The notes under the pieces: model-generated | Databases searched by the model: none | Seen by the model: the letters and a program-made list of their open reading frames with translations, nothing else | What the model was told of the DNA's origin: nothing | Shown: positions 52,965 to 62,375 of the stretch, one piece after another | Layout: the number at the start of each line of letters is the position of its first letter | How positions within the stretch are numbered: the stretch's first letter is position 1 | Assembly: GCA_018433245.1 (NCBI GenBank) | Contig: JAHDRN010000001.1 | Location: 1-64,000 of the forward strand | Direction: 5' to 3' | DNA from: Candidatus Proruminimicrobium quisquiliarum | GTDB taxonomy: Bacteria; Elusimicrobiota; Endomicrobiia; Endomicrobiales; Endomicrobiaceae | DNA: 64,000 nucleotides | Translations under genes and position numbers: made by a program

Positions 52965-55466
52965 ATGCAAGCCGTTATTATGGCCGGCGGTTTCGGAACA
53001 AGGCTGAGACCGATAACATGCAGTATTCCAAAACCCATGGCTCCTGTAGCAAACAAACCGATGTTAAGTCATATCATAGAACTGCTTAAAAAATATGATT
53101 TTAAAGATTTAACGATGATGTTGTATTACCAGCCGGAAATAATCACAAATTATTTCGGGAACGGATCAAAATTCGGCGTTGATATAAAATATTTAAGGCC
53201 TGAAGCGGATTTGGGAACTGCCGGCAGCGTAAGATTCGCAAAAGACAACATAAGCGGAACTTTTCTTGTAATATCGGGAGATGTTCTGACCGATTTTGAT
53301 ATATCAAAAGCCATTGCTTTCCATAAAGAGAAAAAAGCGGTTGCTACTATGGTTTTGACAAGAGTTGCAAATCCTTTGCAGTTCGGAGTAGTCATAACAG
53401 ATAAGGACGGAAAAATTGAAAGATTTTTGGAAAAACCGTCTTGGGGAGAAGTTTTTTCCGATACAATAAATACCGGTATTTATATTTTAGAACCCGAAGT
53501 TTTTGATTATATAGCCGAAAATAAAGACGTTGATTTTTCAAAAGATTTATATCCCAGGTTGTTAAGAGAGAATAAGGGGTTGTACGGGTATATAGCAGAA
53601 GGATATTGGAAAGATATCGGCAACCATGACGAATACAGGTTTGCCCATTATGATATTTTGGACGGGAAAGTAAATATTAAAGTAGACGGCGCAAAAAAAC
53701 AAATAGACGGCAAAACAATAATAATAGGTAAAAATACCGTAATAGAGCCGGGAGTCGTATTTGACAGCAATTCCATAATCGGAGACAACGCGGTCATAAA
53801 AAAAGGCGCAAAAATCGGAAAATCGGTTATAGGACCGGGCGTAACGATAGGCGAGCATGCTTTGCTTTTAGGCTCTGTTTTATGGGACGGAGTTTCAATC
53901 GGCGATGAAGCAAGTTTAAAAGAGACTGTTATAGGTTCGTCTACGGTAATAGGCGAAAAAACTTCCGTTCAGGTAGGAACAATTATAGCAGATGAATGTA
54001 ATATAGGTTCCGGCGCGACAATTAAAGCAAATTTAAGAATATGGCCTCACAAGATAGTTGAAAAAGGCGCTATTTTATCATCAAGCCTTGTATGGGGCGA
54101 AAAATGGAATAAGGCTTTGTTTAACGCATACGGAAGCATAACAGGGCTTGGCAATATAGAAATCACGCCTGAATTTGCGGCAAAAATAGGTTCCGCCTAC
54201 GGAGCTTTTGTCGGAAGCGGAGCGTACGTCGTTATATCAAGAGACGACCACAGAACGACAAGAATGATAAAAAGAGGAATTATTTCGGGTCTTCTTTCGG
54301 CGGGAGTCAAAGTCGGAGATATGTTAAGTTCGTCAATCCCTGTAGCAAGATACGAAATAGGCAACGAAGGCGAGGCCGGAGGCATTCACGTAAGGCAGTC
54401 GCCGTATGACGCCAGACTTATTGATATTAAATTTTTTGACAGATTCGGAGGAGACATATCGGTCAGTCAGGAAAAAGCGATTGAACAATTATTCTTCAGA
54501 GAAGATTTCAAAAGGGCAAATATGAACGACGTAGGAGAGATTACGGTTCCTCCGAGAGCTTTGGAATATTATAAAACCGGTTATTTAAATAAAATAGGAA
54601 AAGCGAAAGATGTTTTGGGAAATACGAAGGTAGTAATTGATTACGCAAATTCATCGGCTTCAATGGTTTTTCCGGCAATACTCGGAGAACTGGGAGTTGA
54701 CGTAGTCGCATTAAACGCTTATGTAGACGGAAAAAAAATAACAAAAACAAAAGAGATGTTTGAGGAATCGCTGAATCAGTTGTCCGATATCGTTACAACG
54801 CTCAAAGCCACATCGGGATTTTTAATTGACAACGGCGCGGAAAAATTATTTTTAGTGGATGAGAAAGGTAAAATCATGGAAGACGAAATTTCCATGCTGG
54901 TTATGGCGTATCTTGTTATGACGACATATAAATCCGGAAAAATAGCGGTTCCCGTAAACGTTTCTTCGGTTATAGACGAACTTGCTTCAAAATTTGATTT
55001 TAAAATAGTAAGAACCGGCACAAGCCAGAGAAATATTATGAACGCCGCAAAAGACGAGAGCGTTGTTTTCGTGGCAGACTGCAAAGGCGGATTTATATTT
55101 CCTGAATTCCAGCACGCTTTTGACGCGATGTACGCAATAGGAAAGATGATTGAAATGTTGTCTAAAAGCGGAATTTCTCTCAGCAGAGTAAGAAGAGAGA
55201 TTCCTTCCTTTGACGTTTTGCATGTGACGATTCCGTGTTCTTGGGATAAAAAAGGCCAGACGATGCGCAATGCCATACAAAATACAAAAGATAAAAAAAC
55301 TGAATTAATAGACGGAGTAAAGATATTTTTGAATAACGGATGGGTGCTGCTGCTGCCGGATCCGGATGAAGCCTACTTTCATATTTGGGCGGAAGCAAAA
55401 GATAAAATGACCGCAAAAGGTTTTATTGATATGTACAGCGATAAGATCATACAGTGGCAGAAATAA
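52965..55466 (+). CDS. Sugar-phosphate nucleotidyltransferase fused to degenerate mutase
   Basis: 833 residues. Residues 1-235: nucleotidyltransferase (MAGGFGTRLRPIT at 6-18, metal Asp in SGDVLTDFD). 250-370: left-handed beta-helix of hexapeptide repeats. 385-833: phosphohexomutase fold. The mutase part lacks its active-site motifs: where TASHNP is expected there is HVRQSPYD (475-482) and where DGDxDR is expected there is DNGAEK (622-627), so it should be inactive in catalysis and may be regulatory or structural. The first domain most resembles GDP-mannose or glucose-1-phosphate nucleotidyltransferases. AGAGAGGTG ribosome-binding site. Confidence 0.85.
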   Translation: MQAVIMAGGFGTRLRPITCSIPKPMAPVANKPMLSHIIELLKKYDFKDLTMMLYYQPEIITNYFGNGSKFGVDIKYLRPEADLGTAGSVRFAKDNISGTFLVISGDVLTDFDISKAIAFHKEKKAVATMVLTRVANPLQFGVVITDKDGKIERFLEKPSWGEVFSDTINTGIYILEPEVFDYIAENKDVDFSKDLYPRLLRENKGLYGYIAEGYWKDIGNHDEYRFAHYDILDGKVNIKVDGAKKQIDGKTIIIGKNTVIEPGVVFDSNSIIGDNAVIKKGAKIGKSVIGPGVTIGEHALLLGSVLWDGVSIGDEASLKETVIGSSTVIGEKTSVQVGTIIADECNIGSGATIKANLRIWPHKIVEKGAILSSSLVWGEKWNKALFNAYGSITGLGNIEITPEFAAKIGSAYGAFVGSGAYVVISRDDHRTTRMIKRGIISGLLSAGVKVGDMLSSSIPVARYEIGNEGEAGGIHVRQSPYDARLIDIKFFDRFGGDISVSQEKAIEQLFFREDFKRANMNDVGEITVPPRALEYYKTGYLNKIGKAKDVLGNTKVVIDYANSSASMVFPAILGELGVDVVALNAYVDGKKITKTKEMFEESLNQLSDIVTTLKATSGFLIDNGAEKLFLVDEKGKIMEDEISMLVMAYLVMTTYKSGKIAVPVNVSSVIDELASKFDFKIVRTGTSQRNIMNAAKDESVVFVADCKGGFIFPEFQHAFDAMYAIGKMIEMLSKSGISLSRVRREIPSFDVLHVTIPCSWDKKGQTMRNAIQNTKDKKTELIDGVKIFLNNGWVLLLPDPDEAYFHIWAEAKDKMTAKGFIDMYSDKIIQWQK

Positions 55467-55508
55467 TAAGTGTGAAATTCGTAAGAAGCGTTTGCACGGG
55501 AGAAAGAA

Positions 55509-56939
55509 ATGATTAAGTTCGGGACATCAGGATGGAGAGGAATTATCGCCGAAGAATTTACATGCGACAACGTCAGAATCGTTACGCAGGCTATCGCAAA
55601 TTATATAACAGAGGATTCAAAAGATTATAAATCCGGACAGGCTGTTATTATAGGCTATGATACCAGGTTTATGTCGGAAAAATTTGCCGCAGTTTCCGCG
55701 GAAGTTTTAGCCGGCAATAAAATAAAAGCTCTTTTATGCAAAAGAAATACGCCTACCCCCGTAATAGCTTTTGACATTATAAAAAACAAACTTGCAGGCG
55801 GCATAAATTTTACGGCAAGCCATAATCCTCCGGAATATAACGGAATTAAATTTTCGCCTTCGTGGGGAGGGCCTGCGCTGCCTGAAACGACAAAATTAAT
55901 TGAAAAATATTGCGCTGAAATTTCAATAAAGAACGTAAAAATGATTCCGCTTAACGACGGCTTAAAATCAAAAATTATAGAATATTACGATCCGAAAAGC
56001 GCATATATCAAGAGAATAAAAGAACTGGTTAATTTCAAAGCGCTGAAAAAATCAGGTCTTAAAGTCGCAGCCGATCTTTTATACGGAACCGGAGACGACT
56101 ATTTGGATGCTTTATTGGAAAGCGCCGGTTTAAAAATAAAAGTCATAAATAAAAAAAGAGATCCTCTCTTCGGCGGACACGCTCCCGAACCAAACGAAGA
56201 AAATTTAAAAGAATTAAAATCAATCGTAAAAAAAGAATCATATAAACTCGGTTTGTCCGTTGACGGAGATTCCGACAGGTTCGGCATAATTGATGCCGAC
56301 GGCACATTTATAATGCCTAATCAGGTAATTCCGATTCTTTTATATCATTTAAATAAAACAAGAGGATGGAAAGGGGTTGCCGCAAGAAGCGTTATGACGA
56401 GCCATATGCTTGACAAACTTGCCGATAAATTGGGAATAGAGGTTAAAGAAACTCCGGTAGGATTCAAATATATAGGAGAAATTATGACCGAGAGTCCTGA
56501 TGATTTTATAATAGGCGGCGAAGAATCCGGCGGACTTACAATCAGAGGACATGTTCCGGAAAAAGACGGAATACTGGCCTGTCTTCTTATGGCCGAAGCC
56601 GTTGCAATGCATAAAAAATCTTTGGGCATGATTTTGAAGGAAATTATGAAATTAACGGGAAATGTGATAACCGCAAGAAAAAATTTTCATCTGCCTAAAG
56701 AAACAATGGAGGCTTTCAGGGATAATTTAAAGAAATCGCTGCCTTCAAAAATAAGCGGTATGGATATAAAAAAAGTTATAACGCTTGATGGCTATAAATT
56801 TATTATTGACGATAACACATGGATAGGATTCAGATTGTCCGGTACGGAACCGGTTGTAAGATTATATGCCGAAGCCCAGACGGAACAGGTGATAAAAAAA
56901 CTGATATCATCCGGAGAAAAATTTATTAATGGAAAATAA
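55509..56939 (+). CDS. Phosphomannomutase/phosphoglucomutase
   Basis: 476 residues. Intact phosphohexomutase: FGTSGWRGIIAEEF, catalytic Ser in TASHNPPEYNG (102-112), metal loop SVDGDSDRFG, sugar loop GGEESGGLTIRGHVPEKDG, phosphate loop RLSGTEPVVRLYAEA. It can supply the mannose- or glucose-1-phosphate used by the neighbouring nucleotidyltransferase, whose own mutase domain looks dead. Its end overlaps the DUF502 gene by 11 bases. Confidence 0.92.
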   Translation: MIKFGTSGWRGIIAEEFTCDNVRIVTQAIANYITEDSKDYKSGQAVIIGYDTRFMSEKFAAVSAEVLAGNKIKALLCKRNTPTPVIAFDIIKNKLAGGINFTASHNPPEYNGIKFSPSWGGPALPETTKLIEKYCAEISIKNVKMIPLNDGLKSKIIEYYDPKSAYIKRIKELVNFKALKKSGLKVAADLLYGTGDDYLDALLESAGLKIKVINKKRDPLFGGHAPEPNEENLKELKSIVKKESYKLGLSVDGDSDRFGIIDADGTFIMPNQVIPILLYHLNKTRGWKGVAARSVMTSHMLDKLADKLGIEVKETPVGFKYIGEIMTESPDDFIIGGEESGGLTIRGHVPEKDGILACLLMAEAVAMHKKSLGMILKEIMKLTGNVITARKNFHLPKETMEAFRDNLKKSLPSKISGMDIKKVITLDGYKFIIDDNTWIGFRLSGTEPVVRLYAEAQTEQVIKKLISSGEKFINGK

Positions 56940-57621
56940 CGAACTGCAAAAAACGACTAAGTCGGAAATGAAAAATATAAAAGATTTTTTTAAAAGATAT
57001 TTTATCGCCGGATTACTGATACTGCTTCCTTTATGGCTGACGATAGTCGTGTTTATGATTGTTTTTGACTGGACAAGCAATGTTTCCATGTCGTATACTT
57101 TGCCGATTTTAAAATATTTTATGCGCGATAAAGCATGGGTTTATTTTTCGGCCAAAATACTTAGCTTTTTTCTTACTATAATAATAATATGTTTTGTCGG
57201 TTTTTTTGCGACGAATCTTGCGGGTAAAAAAATATTAAAATTTTTTGAGGATATTCTACTTAAGGTTCCTGCCATGGGCGGGCTTTATGCCGCTTTTAAA
57301 AAATTTATTTCGTTTTTTTCCGGCAATAACCTTGGCAAAGATTTTCAGAAAGTTATATTTATTCCTTTCCCGACAAAAACATCCTACTGCGTTGCTTTTT
57401 CAACAGGAAAAAGAGTAATCAATAATCAAAAATATGTTACTGTTTTTATGCCTACTACTCCCAATCCTACAACAGGATTTCTGATACTTGTAAAAGAAGA
57501 AGATGTTATTGAAAGCGACTATACGATAGAAGAAGGAATCCAATATATAATATCGGCCGGTATAATTACGCCGGACAATAAAATCGGTTTAAAAAATATT
57601 AATAATAAGGCGGAAGAATAA
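56929..57621 (+). CDS. DUF502 membrane protein
   Basis: 230 residues. Two hydrophobic segments (FIAGLLILLPLWLTIVVFMI and the segment around residues 75-100) and the family block KVPAMGGLYAAFKKFISFF. DUF502 (COG2928) proteins are inner-membrane proteins of unknown function. Ends in TAATG with hisS. Confidence 0.82.
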   Translation: MENNELQKTTKSEMKNIKDFFKRYFIAGLLILLPLWLTIVVFMIVFDWTSNVSMSYTLPILKYFMRDKAWVYFSAKILSFFLTIIIICFVGFFATNLAGKKILKFFEDILLKVPAMGGLYAAFKKFISFFSGNNLGKDFQKVIFIPFPTKTSYCVAFSTGKRVINNQKYVTVFMPTTPNPTTGFLILVKEEDVIESDYTIEEGIQYIISAGIITPDNKIGLKNINNKAEE

Positions 57622-58883
57622 TGGCTGTTTATAAAGCACCAAGAGGCACACACGACATATTCGGACAGCTTGCGCTTGCGCTTGAAAAACTTGATATGAT
57701 TTCAAGAAAGATGTTCAAAAAACATAATTTTAAGGAAGTAAAAACTCCGATATTTGAAGACGTTAATTTATTCACAAGATCCATAGGCGAATCTACCGAT
57801 ATTGTTGAAAAAGAAATGTATGTTTTTGAAGACAGAAAGGGAAGAAAACTGGCTTTGAGGCCCGAGGGAACCGCTTCTCTTGTGCGCGCCTACATAGAAC
57901 ATAACTTTAATCAGACGGAACCGGTCGGCAAGTTTTTTTATTCCGGTGAAATGTTCAGATATGAAAGGCCGCAGGCGGGCAGATACAGACAATTTTCTCA
58001 GATGGGAGCGGAGTATTTGGGCAATCCGAGTCCGAATGCCGACGCCGAAATTATTTTGGCGGCTTCAGAAATTTTGAAAGCGTTGGGAATAAAAGATATT
58101 AAGATACATTTAAATTCTCTGGGATGTTCTTCATGCAGGGCTGGATTCAGGCAAAAACTCGTAGAATATTTTTCTTCAATAGACGATTTATGCGAAGATT
58201 GTCGCAGAAGGCTTGAAAAAAATCCTTTAAGACTTTTGGACTGTAAAATAGATGCTGCTAAATTTCAAAATGTTCCCACAATGCAGGAATGTTTATGTTC
58301 CGACTGCAAAACTCATTTTGAACAGGTTCAGAATTTATTAAAAAGCGCCGAATGCGAATATGAAATAAATCATAAACTTGTCAGAGGACTTGACTACTAT
58401 ACGAGAACGGTTTTTGAAATACGTTCGGCTTCTGTCGGTTCGCAGGATGCTTTATGCGCCGGCGGCAGATATGATAATCTGGTTGAAGAACTTGGAGGAA
58501 TGAAAGTTCCGAGCGTCGGATTTGCACTGGGCTGCGAAAGAGTTCTTATGGCTGCCGAAAAAAACGGTTTCTTTAACGGGTTAAATGACGGCGAAATCGT
58601 TTTTATCGCCGTTGCAGACCAAGAACTGTTTTATCATGCCTTTGCTTTTTCAAATAAATTACTGACTAACAAAGATAATATTGCAGATGCGCTCGGGTTT
58701 AACGGGAATATAATAATAGAAGGCCCTTTCAACGATAAGTCTTTAAAATCACAATTCAAACTGGCGGACAGACTCGGAGCAAAGAAAACCGTTATATTCG
58801 GCAAGAATGAATTTGATAACGGTAAAATTGTTATCAAAGACATGGTTACTAAAGAACAAAAAGAAGTTTTATACAAAAATTAA
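57621..58883 (+). CDS. hisS: Histidyl-tRNA synthetase
   Basis: 420 residues, class II synthetase. Motif 1 region (KAPRGTHDIFG, FKEVKTPIFEDVNLFTRSIGE), motif 2 (FFYSGEMFRYERPQAGRYRQF, block FRYERPQAGRYRQF), histidine-specific LVRGLDYYTRTVFEI (block RGLDYYTRTVFE) and motif 3 (PSVGFALGCERV), then the anticodon-binding domain. Overlaps the DUF502 gene by one base. Confidence 0.96.
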   Translation: MAVYKAPRGTHDIFGQLALALEKLDMISRKMFKKHNFKEVKTPIFEDVNLFTRSIGESTDIVEKEMYVFEDRKGRKLALRPEGTASLVRAYIEHNFNQTEPVGKFFYSGEMFRYERPQAGRYRQFSQMGAEYLGNPSPNADAEIILAASEILKALGIKDIKIHLNSLGCSSCRAGFRQKLVEYFSSIDDLCEDCRRRLEKNPLRLLDCKIDAAKFQNVPTMQECLCSDCKTHFEQVQNLLKSAECEYEINHKLVRGLDYYTRTVFEIRSASVGSQDALCAGGRYDNLVEELGGMKVPSVGFALGCERVLMAAEKNGFFNGLNDGEIVFIAVADQELFYHAFAFSNKLLTNKDNIADALGFNGNIIIEGPFNDKSLKSQFKLADRLGAKKTVIFGKNEFDNGKIVIKDMVTKEQKEVLYKN

Positions 58884-58917
58884 AAATAAAGTTTTTTTGT
58901 AAACAAACAATTTTATT

Positions 58918-59430
58918 ATGAAAAATAATAAAGGTCAGGCATTAACCGAATTGGCTTTGATAGCCCCTGTTCTTATTCTGTTTGTTATAGCCGTAATATG
59001 GTTTGCGCGGGTTGTTATAACATGGCAGCAGATGGTATCGGCTTCAAGATACGGAACCGATATGATTGCAAATACCTCATTATCGCCAAAAGAAATAAAA
59101 GAAGATATTCAGAATTATTTAACTCACCGTTGGATTCAAGGCAGAAAACTTGATAAAAATAAAATCAAAGAAATAAACATAGATATAAAAGATTATCCGA
59201 AAATAAGTTTAAATATCGCCGATTTGCCGAATTCGCTTGCCAATATCGGACAAATAGTCAAAGGATTTGTTTTGCCGTCAAAATATTTATCAAGCGTCAC
59301 TATTAAATATGAATACGATGCGCCGGCATTAATGGCATTGACTGGCGGTAAAAAATTAGATTTAATAATAAAATCAAATATATTGTCTGGAACAGGATGC
59401 CAGAGTAATTTACATAACAGGAGAAATTAA
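58918..59430 (+). CDS. TadE-like pseudopilin
   Basis: 170 residues. N-terminal KNNKGQALTELALIAPVLILF-type prepilin region (Gly before QALTE; Glu at +5) followed by one membrane helix and a short extracellular domain: the TadE family. Expected to be processed by the prepilin peptidase and to assist Flp pilus assembly. No Shine-Dalgarno sequence is seen upstream. First gene of the Tad locus. Confidence 0.82.
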   Translation: MKNNKGQALTELALIAPVLILFVIAVIWFARVVITWQQMVSASRYGTDMIANTSLSPKEIKEDIQNYLTHRWIQGRKLDKNKIKEINIDIKDYPKISLNIADLPNSLANIGQIVKGFVLPSKYLSSVTIKYEYDAPALMALTGGKKLDLIIKSNILSGTGCQSNLHNRRN

Positions 59431-59432
59431 AA

Positions 59433-59600
59433 ATGCTGAAAAACAAAAAAGGCCAAGGGATGGTAGAGTATATTCTCATTATTGTTTTGGTTGTTATTGT
59501 TGCATTGGTAGGCGTTAAATTATTTGGCGGCAATTTAAACTCATTGTTTAACAAAGCAAATACACAGATTAAAACAGAAGCAATGGAAACCGGCAAATAA
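59433..59600 (+). CDS. flp: Flp-type pilin, 55 residues
   Basis: A small gene: MLKNKKGQGMVEYILIIVLV at the start, ending in TEAMETGK. The prepilin signal is exact: cleavage after KKG leaves QGMVEY with Glu5 and Tyr6, followed by a 20-residue hydrophobic helix, as in Flp pilins. AGGAGA lies 8 nt before the ATG. Major structural subunit of the Tad pilus encoded by the surrounding genes. Confidence 0.92.
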   Translation: MLKNKKGQGMVEYILIIVLVVIVALVGVKLFGGNLNSLFNKANTQIKTEAMETGK

Positions 59601-59602
59601 CG

Positions 59603-60442
59603 ATGAAACGGCAATTTTTAACGTCGCTTATTTTTGCAGTTTTGGCTTCGCTTTTCATAGGTTTATATTTTTTTGATATAGGACGTCAGGCAAAAAGCAT
59701 GTCCGAACCAGTTAAGGCCGTTGTTGCCGCCGTAAGAATAGAACAAGGTGCTGTTATAGACCCTTCAATGTTGAAAGAAAAACTTATTCCCAAGGAATTT
59801 GCGCAGCCGAAATATGTTTCAGGCGTTAAGCAGTTTATTGTAAACGATAAGCCGGGATATATGGCGATAGTCGCTTTTGAAGAGGGAGAACAGATAACGG
59901 CAGGCAAAGTTCTTCCGGTAAATTCTGACGCCGGAATCTCCAATACAATTCCTGACGGCAAAAAAGCAATAACTCTGGCTTTTTCAAAAGACGAGGTTTA
60001 CGGAATTCTTATGCCCGGAAGCAGAATAGATCTGATTTCCGTGATTGATTACGAATCAAAGGACAGAACCGTTGTTGAAGCGGCGGGCGTTATAGCGCAG
60101 AATCTGCTTGTTCTTGCCGTAGGAGAAAATATAATAGGTGGCGCAAACGACTTGAAACGCGAACAACTTTCAGGCAGCATTCCTGTTACAATAGCGGTAT
60201 CCGTAAACGAAGCGCAGGCGATATTTCTTGCCCAGGAAAAGGGAGTTATAAAAACGCTGTTAAGACCGGCTTCCGATAATCAGACGGCCGATGTTGCGCC
60301 CGTTAAAATAAATGATATATTCAACGATGCTGCTTCTGCCAGACCCGTTATAAAACAGCAGAACGTAGACCAAAAAACTCTTAAAGAAATACAAAGAAAT
60401 CAGAAAGAAGCTTATGAAATACTGAGCAGGTATTCAAAATAA
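59603..60442 (+). CDS. cpaB: Flp pilus assembly protein CpaB/RcpC
   Basis: 279 residues. N-terminal membrane segment (LTSLIFAVLASLFIGLYFF), then a SAF domain (VVAAVRIEQGAVIDPSMLKEKLIP, with PGYMAIVAFEEGEQIT) and a beta-rich domain with GILMPGSRIDLISV. Periplasmic collar of the Tad system. Starts 2 nt after flp. Confidence 0.88.
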   Translation: MKRQFLTSLIFAVLASLFIGLYFFDIGRQAKSMSEPVKAVVAAVRIEQGAVIDPSMLKEKLIPKEFAQPKYVSGVKQFIVNDKPGYMAIVAFEEGEQITAGKVLPVNSDAGISNTIPDGKKAITLAFSKDEVYGILMPGSRIDLISVIDYESKDRTVVEAAGVIAQNLLVLAVGENIIGGANDLKREQLSGSIPVTIAVSVNEAQAIFLAQEKGVIKTLLRPASDNQTADVAPVKINDIFNDAASARPVIKQQNVDQKTLKEIQRNQKEAYEILSRYSK

Positions 60443-60452
60443 ATTTAATTTT

Positions 60453-62375
60453 ATGGCAAAATCTAAAATAATATCGGTCATTCAGACCGGAGATTCTATT
60501 TATTCAAATTTGATCTCAAGAGGGCTGCTTTCAGTTTTTATAAGGAATAATAAATCATGCGCCGTTATAGATGTAAGATCTTCGGCAAATGATGTTTTTT
60601 GGTCTCTTTGCGGTGAAAAGATCAAATATATTGACGATGTGATAAAAGTTGTTGAGGATATAAATTCGGTCATATTAAAAACATATCTCAATCCCAAAAA
60701 AGAAATTTTATGCTCAAAGGAAAAAGGCGTTGAATTTTTTAAAAACGGTAATTTCAATTATCTCATAAGATGTATGTCGGAAATATATGAAAATATTGTT
60801 TTACTGACATTTGCCGGAGAGCAGGAAATACAAAAAAACGCCGAAGTTTCCGATATCGCGATACTGCCTTTTGAAAAAGAACCGGCGGCTTGTGAAAAAG
60901 CCGGAAGTGTTTACCTGAAAATACTTTCGCTTAATAAAAAAAATATTAGTTTAATTCCGGTTTCTTTTTCATGCGGATGGAATTTTGATTTCAGCGACGT
61001 ATATGAAGGCATTTTTTTAAAAGACGCAGTTAATTTTGAACTGAATTCAAAAAACATTTATGAAGTAACAAATCCGGGGTTTTCATTTAAAGACAAATCC
61101 GAATCTTTTACAGCTTCGCTGTATAAACTTGCCGAAGAGATAGAGAAATCACATTTGCTGTCAGGCGATAAAGACGGCATTGGAGAACAATATCCCGCAT
61201 ATTTGAATTTAAAAGAAAAACTTCATAAAGAACTTATTGAAATAATGAAAGAGTTCCTAAACGTTAAGGAACAGGACAAACTAAGAGAAATAATAAAAAC
61301 AAATATTGAAAAGCTTCTTAAGTCGTATAATGTGGCATTGCCTGTTAATATAAAAAATAAAATTGTAAAAGAAATTGCGGACGATATGGTCGGTCTTGGA
61401 ATTCTTGAAGACCTTCTTGCGGATTCCGGAGTTACCGAAATAATGGTTAACGGCACGCAAAATATTTATATTGAACAAAACGGAAAACTTTTGCAAACCG
61501 ATTTGTCATTTCAGGACGCAAATAAACTAAAAATTGTGATAGACAGAATAGCGTCGGGAGTCGGCAGACATATAGACGAAGCTTCTCCCATAGTGGATGC
61601 AAGGCTGAAAGACGGTTCAAGAGTAAATGCCATAATAGCGCCTGTCGCTTTAAACGGGCCGGTTCTTACGATAAGAAAATTTTCAAAACATAAACTTTCT
61701 GCTTCCGATATAATTTCTTACGGAAGCGCCAGCCGGGAAATGATGGATTTTTTAAAAAAGGCCGTTGCTTTGAAGAAAAACATTCTGATATCCGGAGGCA
61801 CAGGCACCGGAAAAACTACGCTTCTTAATGTCGTTTCTTCGTTTATAGGAGATGACGAAAGAATAGTAACCGTTGAAGATTCAGCCGAGCTTCAGCTTCA
61901 GCAAAAACACGTTGTCCGCCTTGAAACAAGAGCAAAGTCGGTGGAAGGCACGGCTGAAATCACAATAAGACAGCTTGTGGTTAATGCTCTGAGAATGAGA
62001 CCGGACAGAATCATAGTAGGAGAATGCCGTTCAGGGGAAACTCTTGATATGTTGCAGGCAATGAATACCGGCCACGACGGTTCAATGACAACGGTTCATT
62101 CAAATTCATGCAGAGACGCAGTGTCAAGGCTTCTGGTAATGTCGCTTATGGCTGGAGTTGAACTTCCCGAAAAATCTATAATTTCAATGATAGCATCGGC
62201 AATTAATATTATAGTCCAGATCAAAAGATTTCCGGACGGTAAAAGAAAAATATCGGAAATATGCGCCGTCAAAAAAACAGACTCGCGCGATTTGTCGCAG
62301 TATGAGCTTATTCCCGCGTTTGTTTATGATCCTGAAAGCGGAGAATATAAAAAAATTACGGAAGGCTGTTTATGA
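60453..62375 (+). CDS. cpaF: CpaF/TadA pilus ATPase with N-terminal CpaE-like extension
   Basis: 640 residues. Residues ~250-640 are a secretion ATPase: GVTEIMVNG, VDARLKDGSRVNAI, Walker A GGTGTGKT (448-455), VTVEDSAELQL, RMRPDRIIVGECRSGE and HDGSMTTVHSNS. The first ~245 residues are not part of ordinary CpaF; the pattern KIISVIQTGDSIYSNLISRG ... CAVIDV ... IVLLTF ... DIAILPF follows a ParA/MinD-type fold such as CpaE but without the deviant Walker A lysines. I read this as a CpaE-like domain fused to CpaF; no separate cpaE is present here. Confidence 0.85.
   Translation: MAKSKIISVIQTGDSIYSNLISRGLLSVFIRNNKSCAVIDVRSSANDVFWSLCGEKIKYIDDVIKVVEDINSVILKTYLNPKKEILCSKEKGVEFFKNGNFNYLIRCMSEIYENIVLLTFAGEQEIQKNAEVSDIAILPFEKEPAACEKAGSVYLKILSLNKKNISLIPVSFSCGWNFDFSDVYEGIFLKDAVNFELNSKNIYEVTNPGFSFKDKSESFTASLYKLAEEIEKSHLLSGDKDGIGEQYPAYLNLKEKLHKELIEIMKEFLNVKEQDKLREIIKTNIEKLLKSYNVALPVNIKNKIVKEIADDMVGLGILEDLLADSGVTEIMVNGTQNIYIEQNGKLLQTDLSFQDANKLKIVIDRIASGVGRHIDEASPIVDARLKDGSRVNAIIAPVALNGPVLTIRKFSKHKLSASDIISYGSASREMMDFLKKAVALKKNILISGGTGTGKTTLLNVVSSFIGDDERIVTVEDSAELQLQQKHVVRLETRAKSVEGTAEITIRQLVVNALRMRPDRIIVGECRSGETLDMLQAMNTGHDGSMTTVHSNSCRDAVSRLLVMSLMAGVELPEKSIISMIASAINIIVQIKRFPDGKRKISEICAVKKTDSRDLSQYELIPAFVYDPESGEYKKITEGCL

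Noticed and set aside
54776-55276. 166-codon minus-strand open frame
   Set aside because: Lies fully inside the nucleotidyltransferase/mutase gene, with no motif or start signal of its own.
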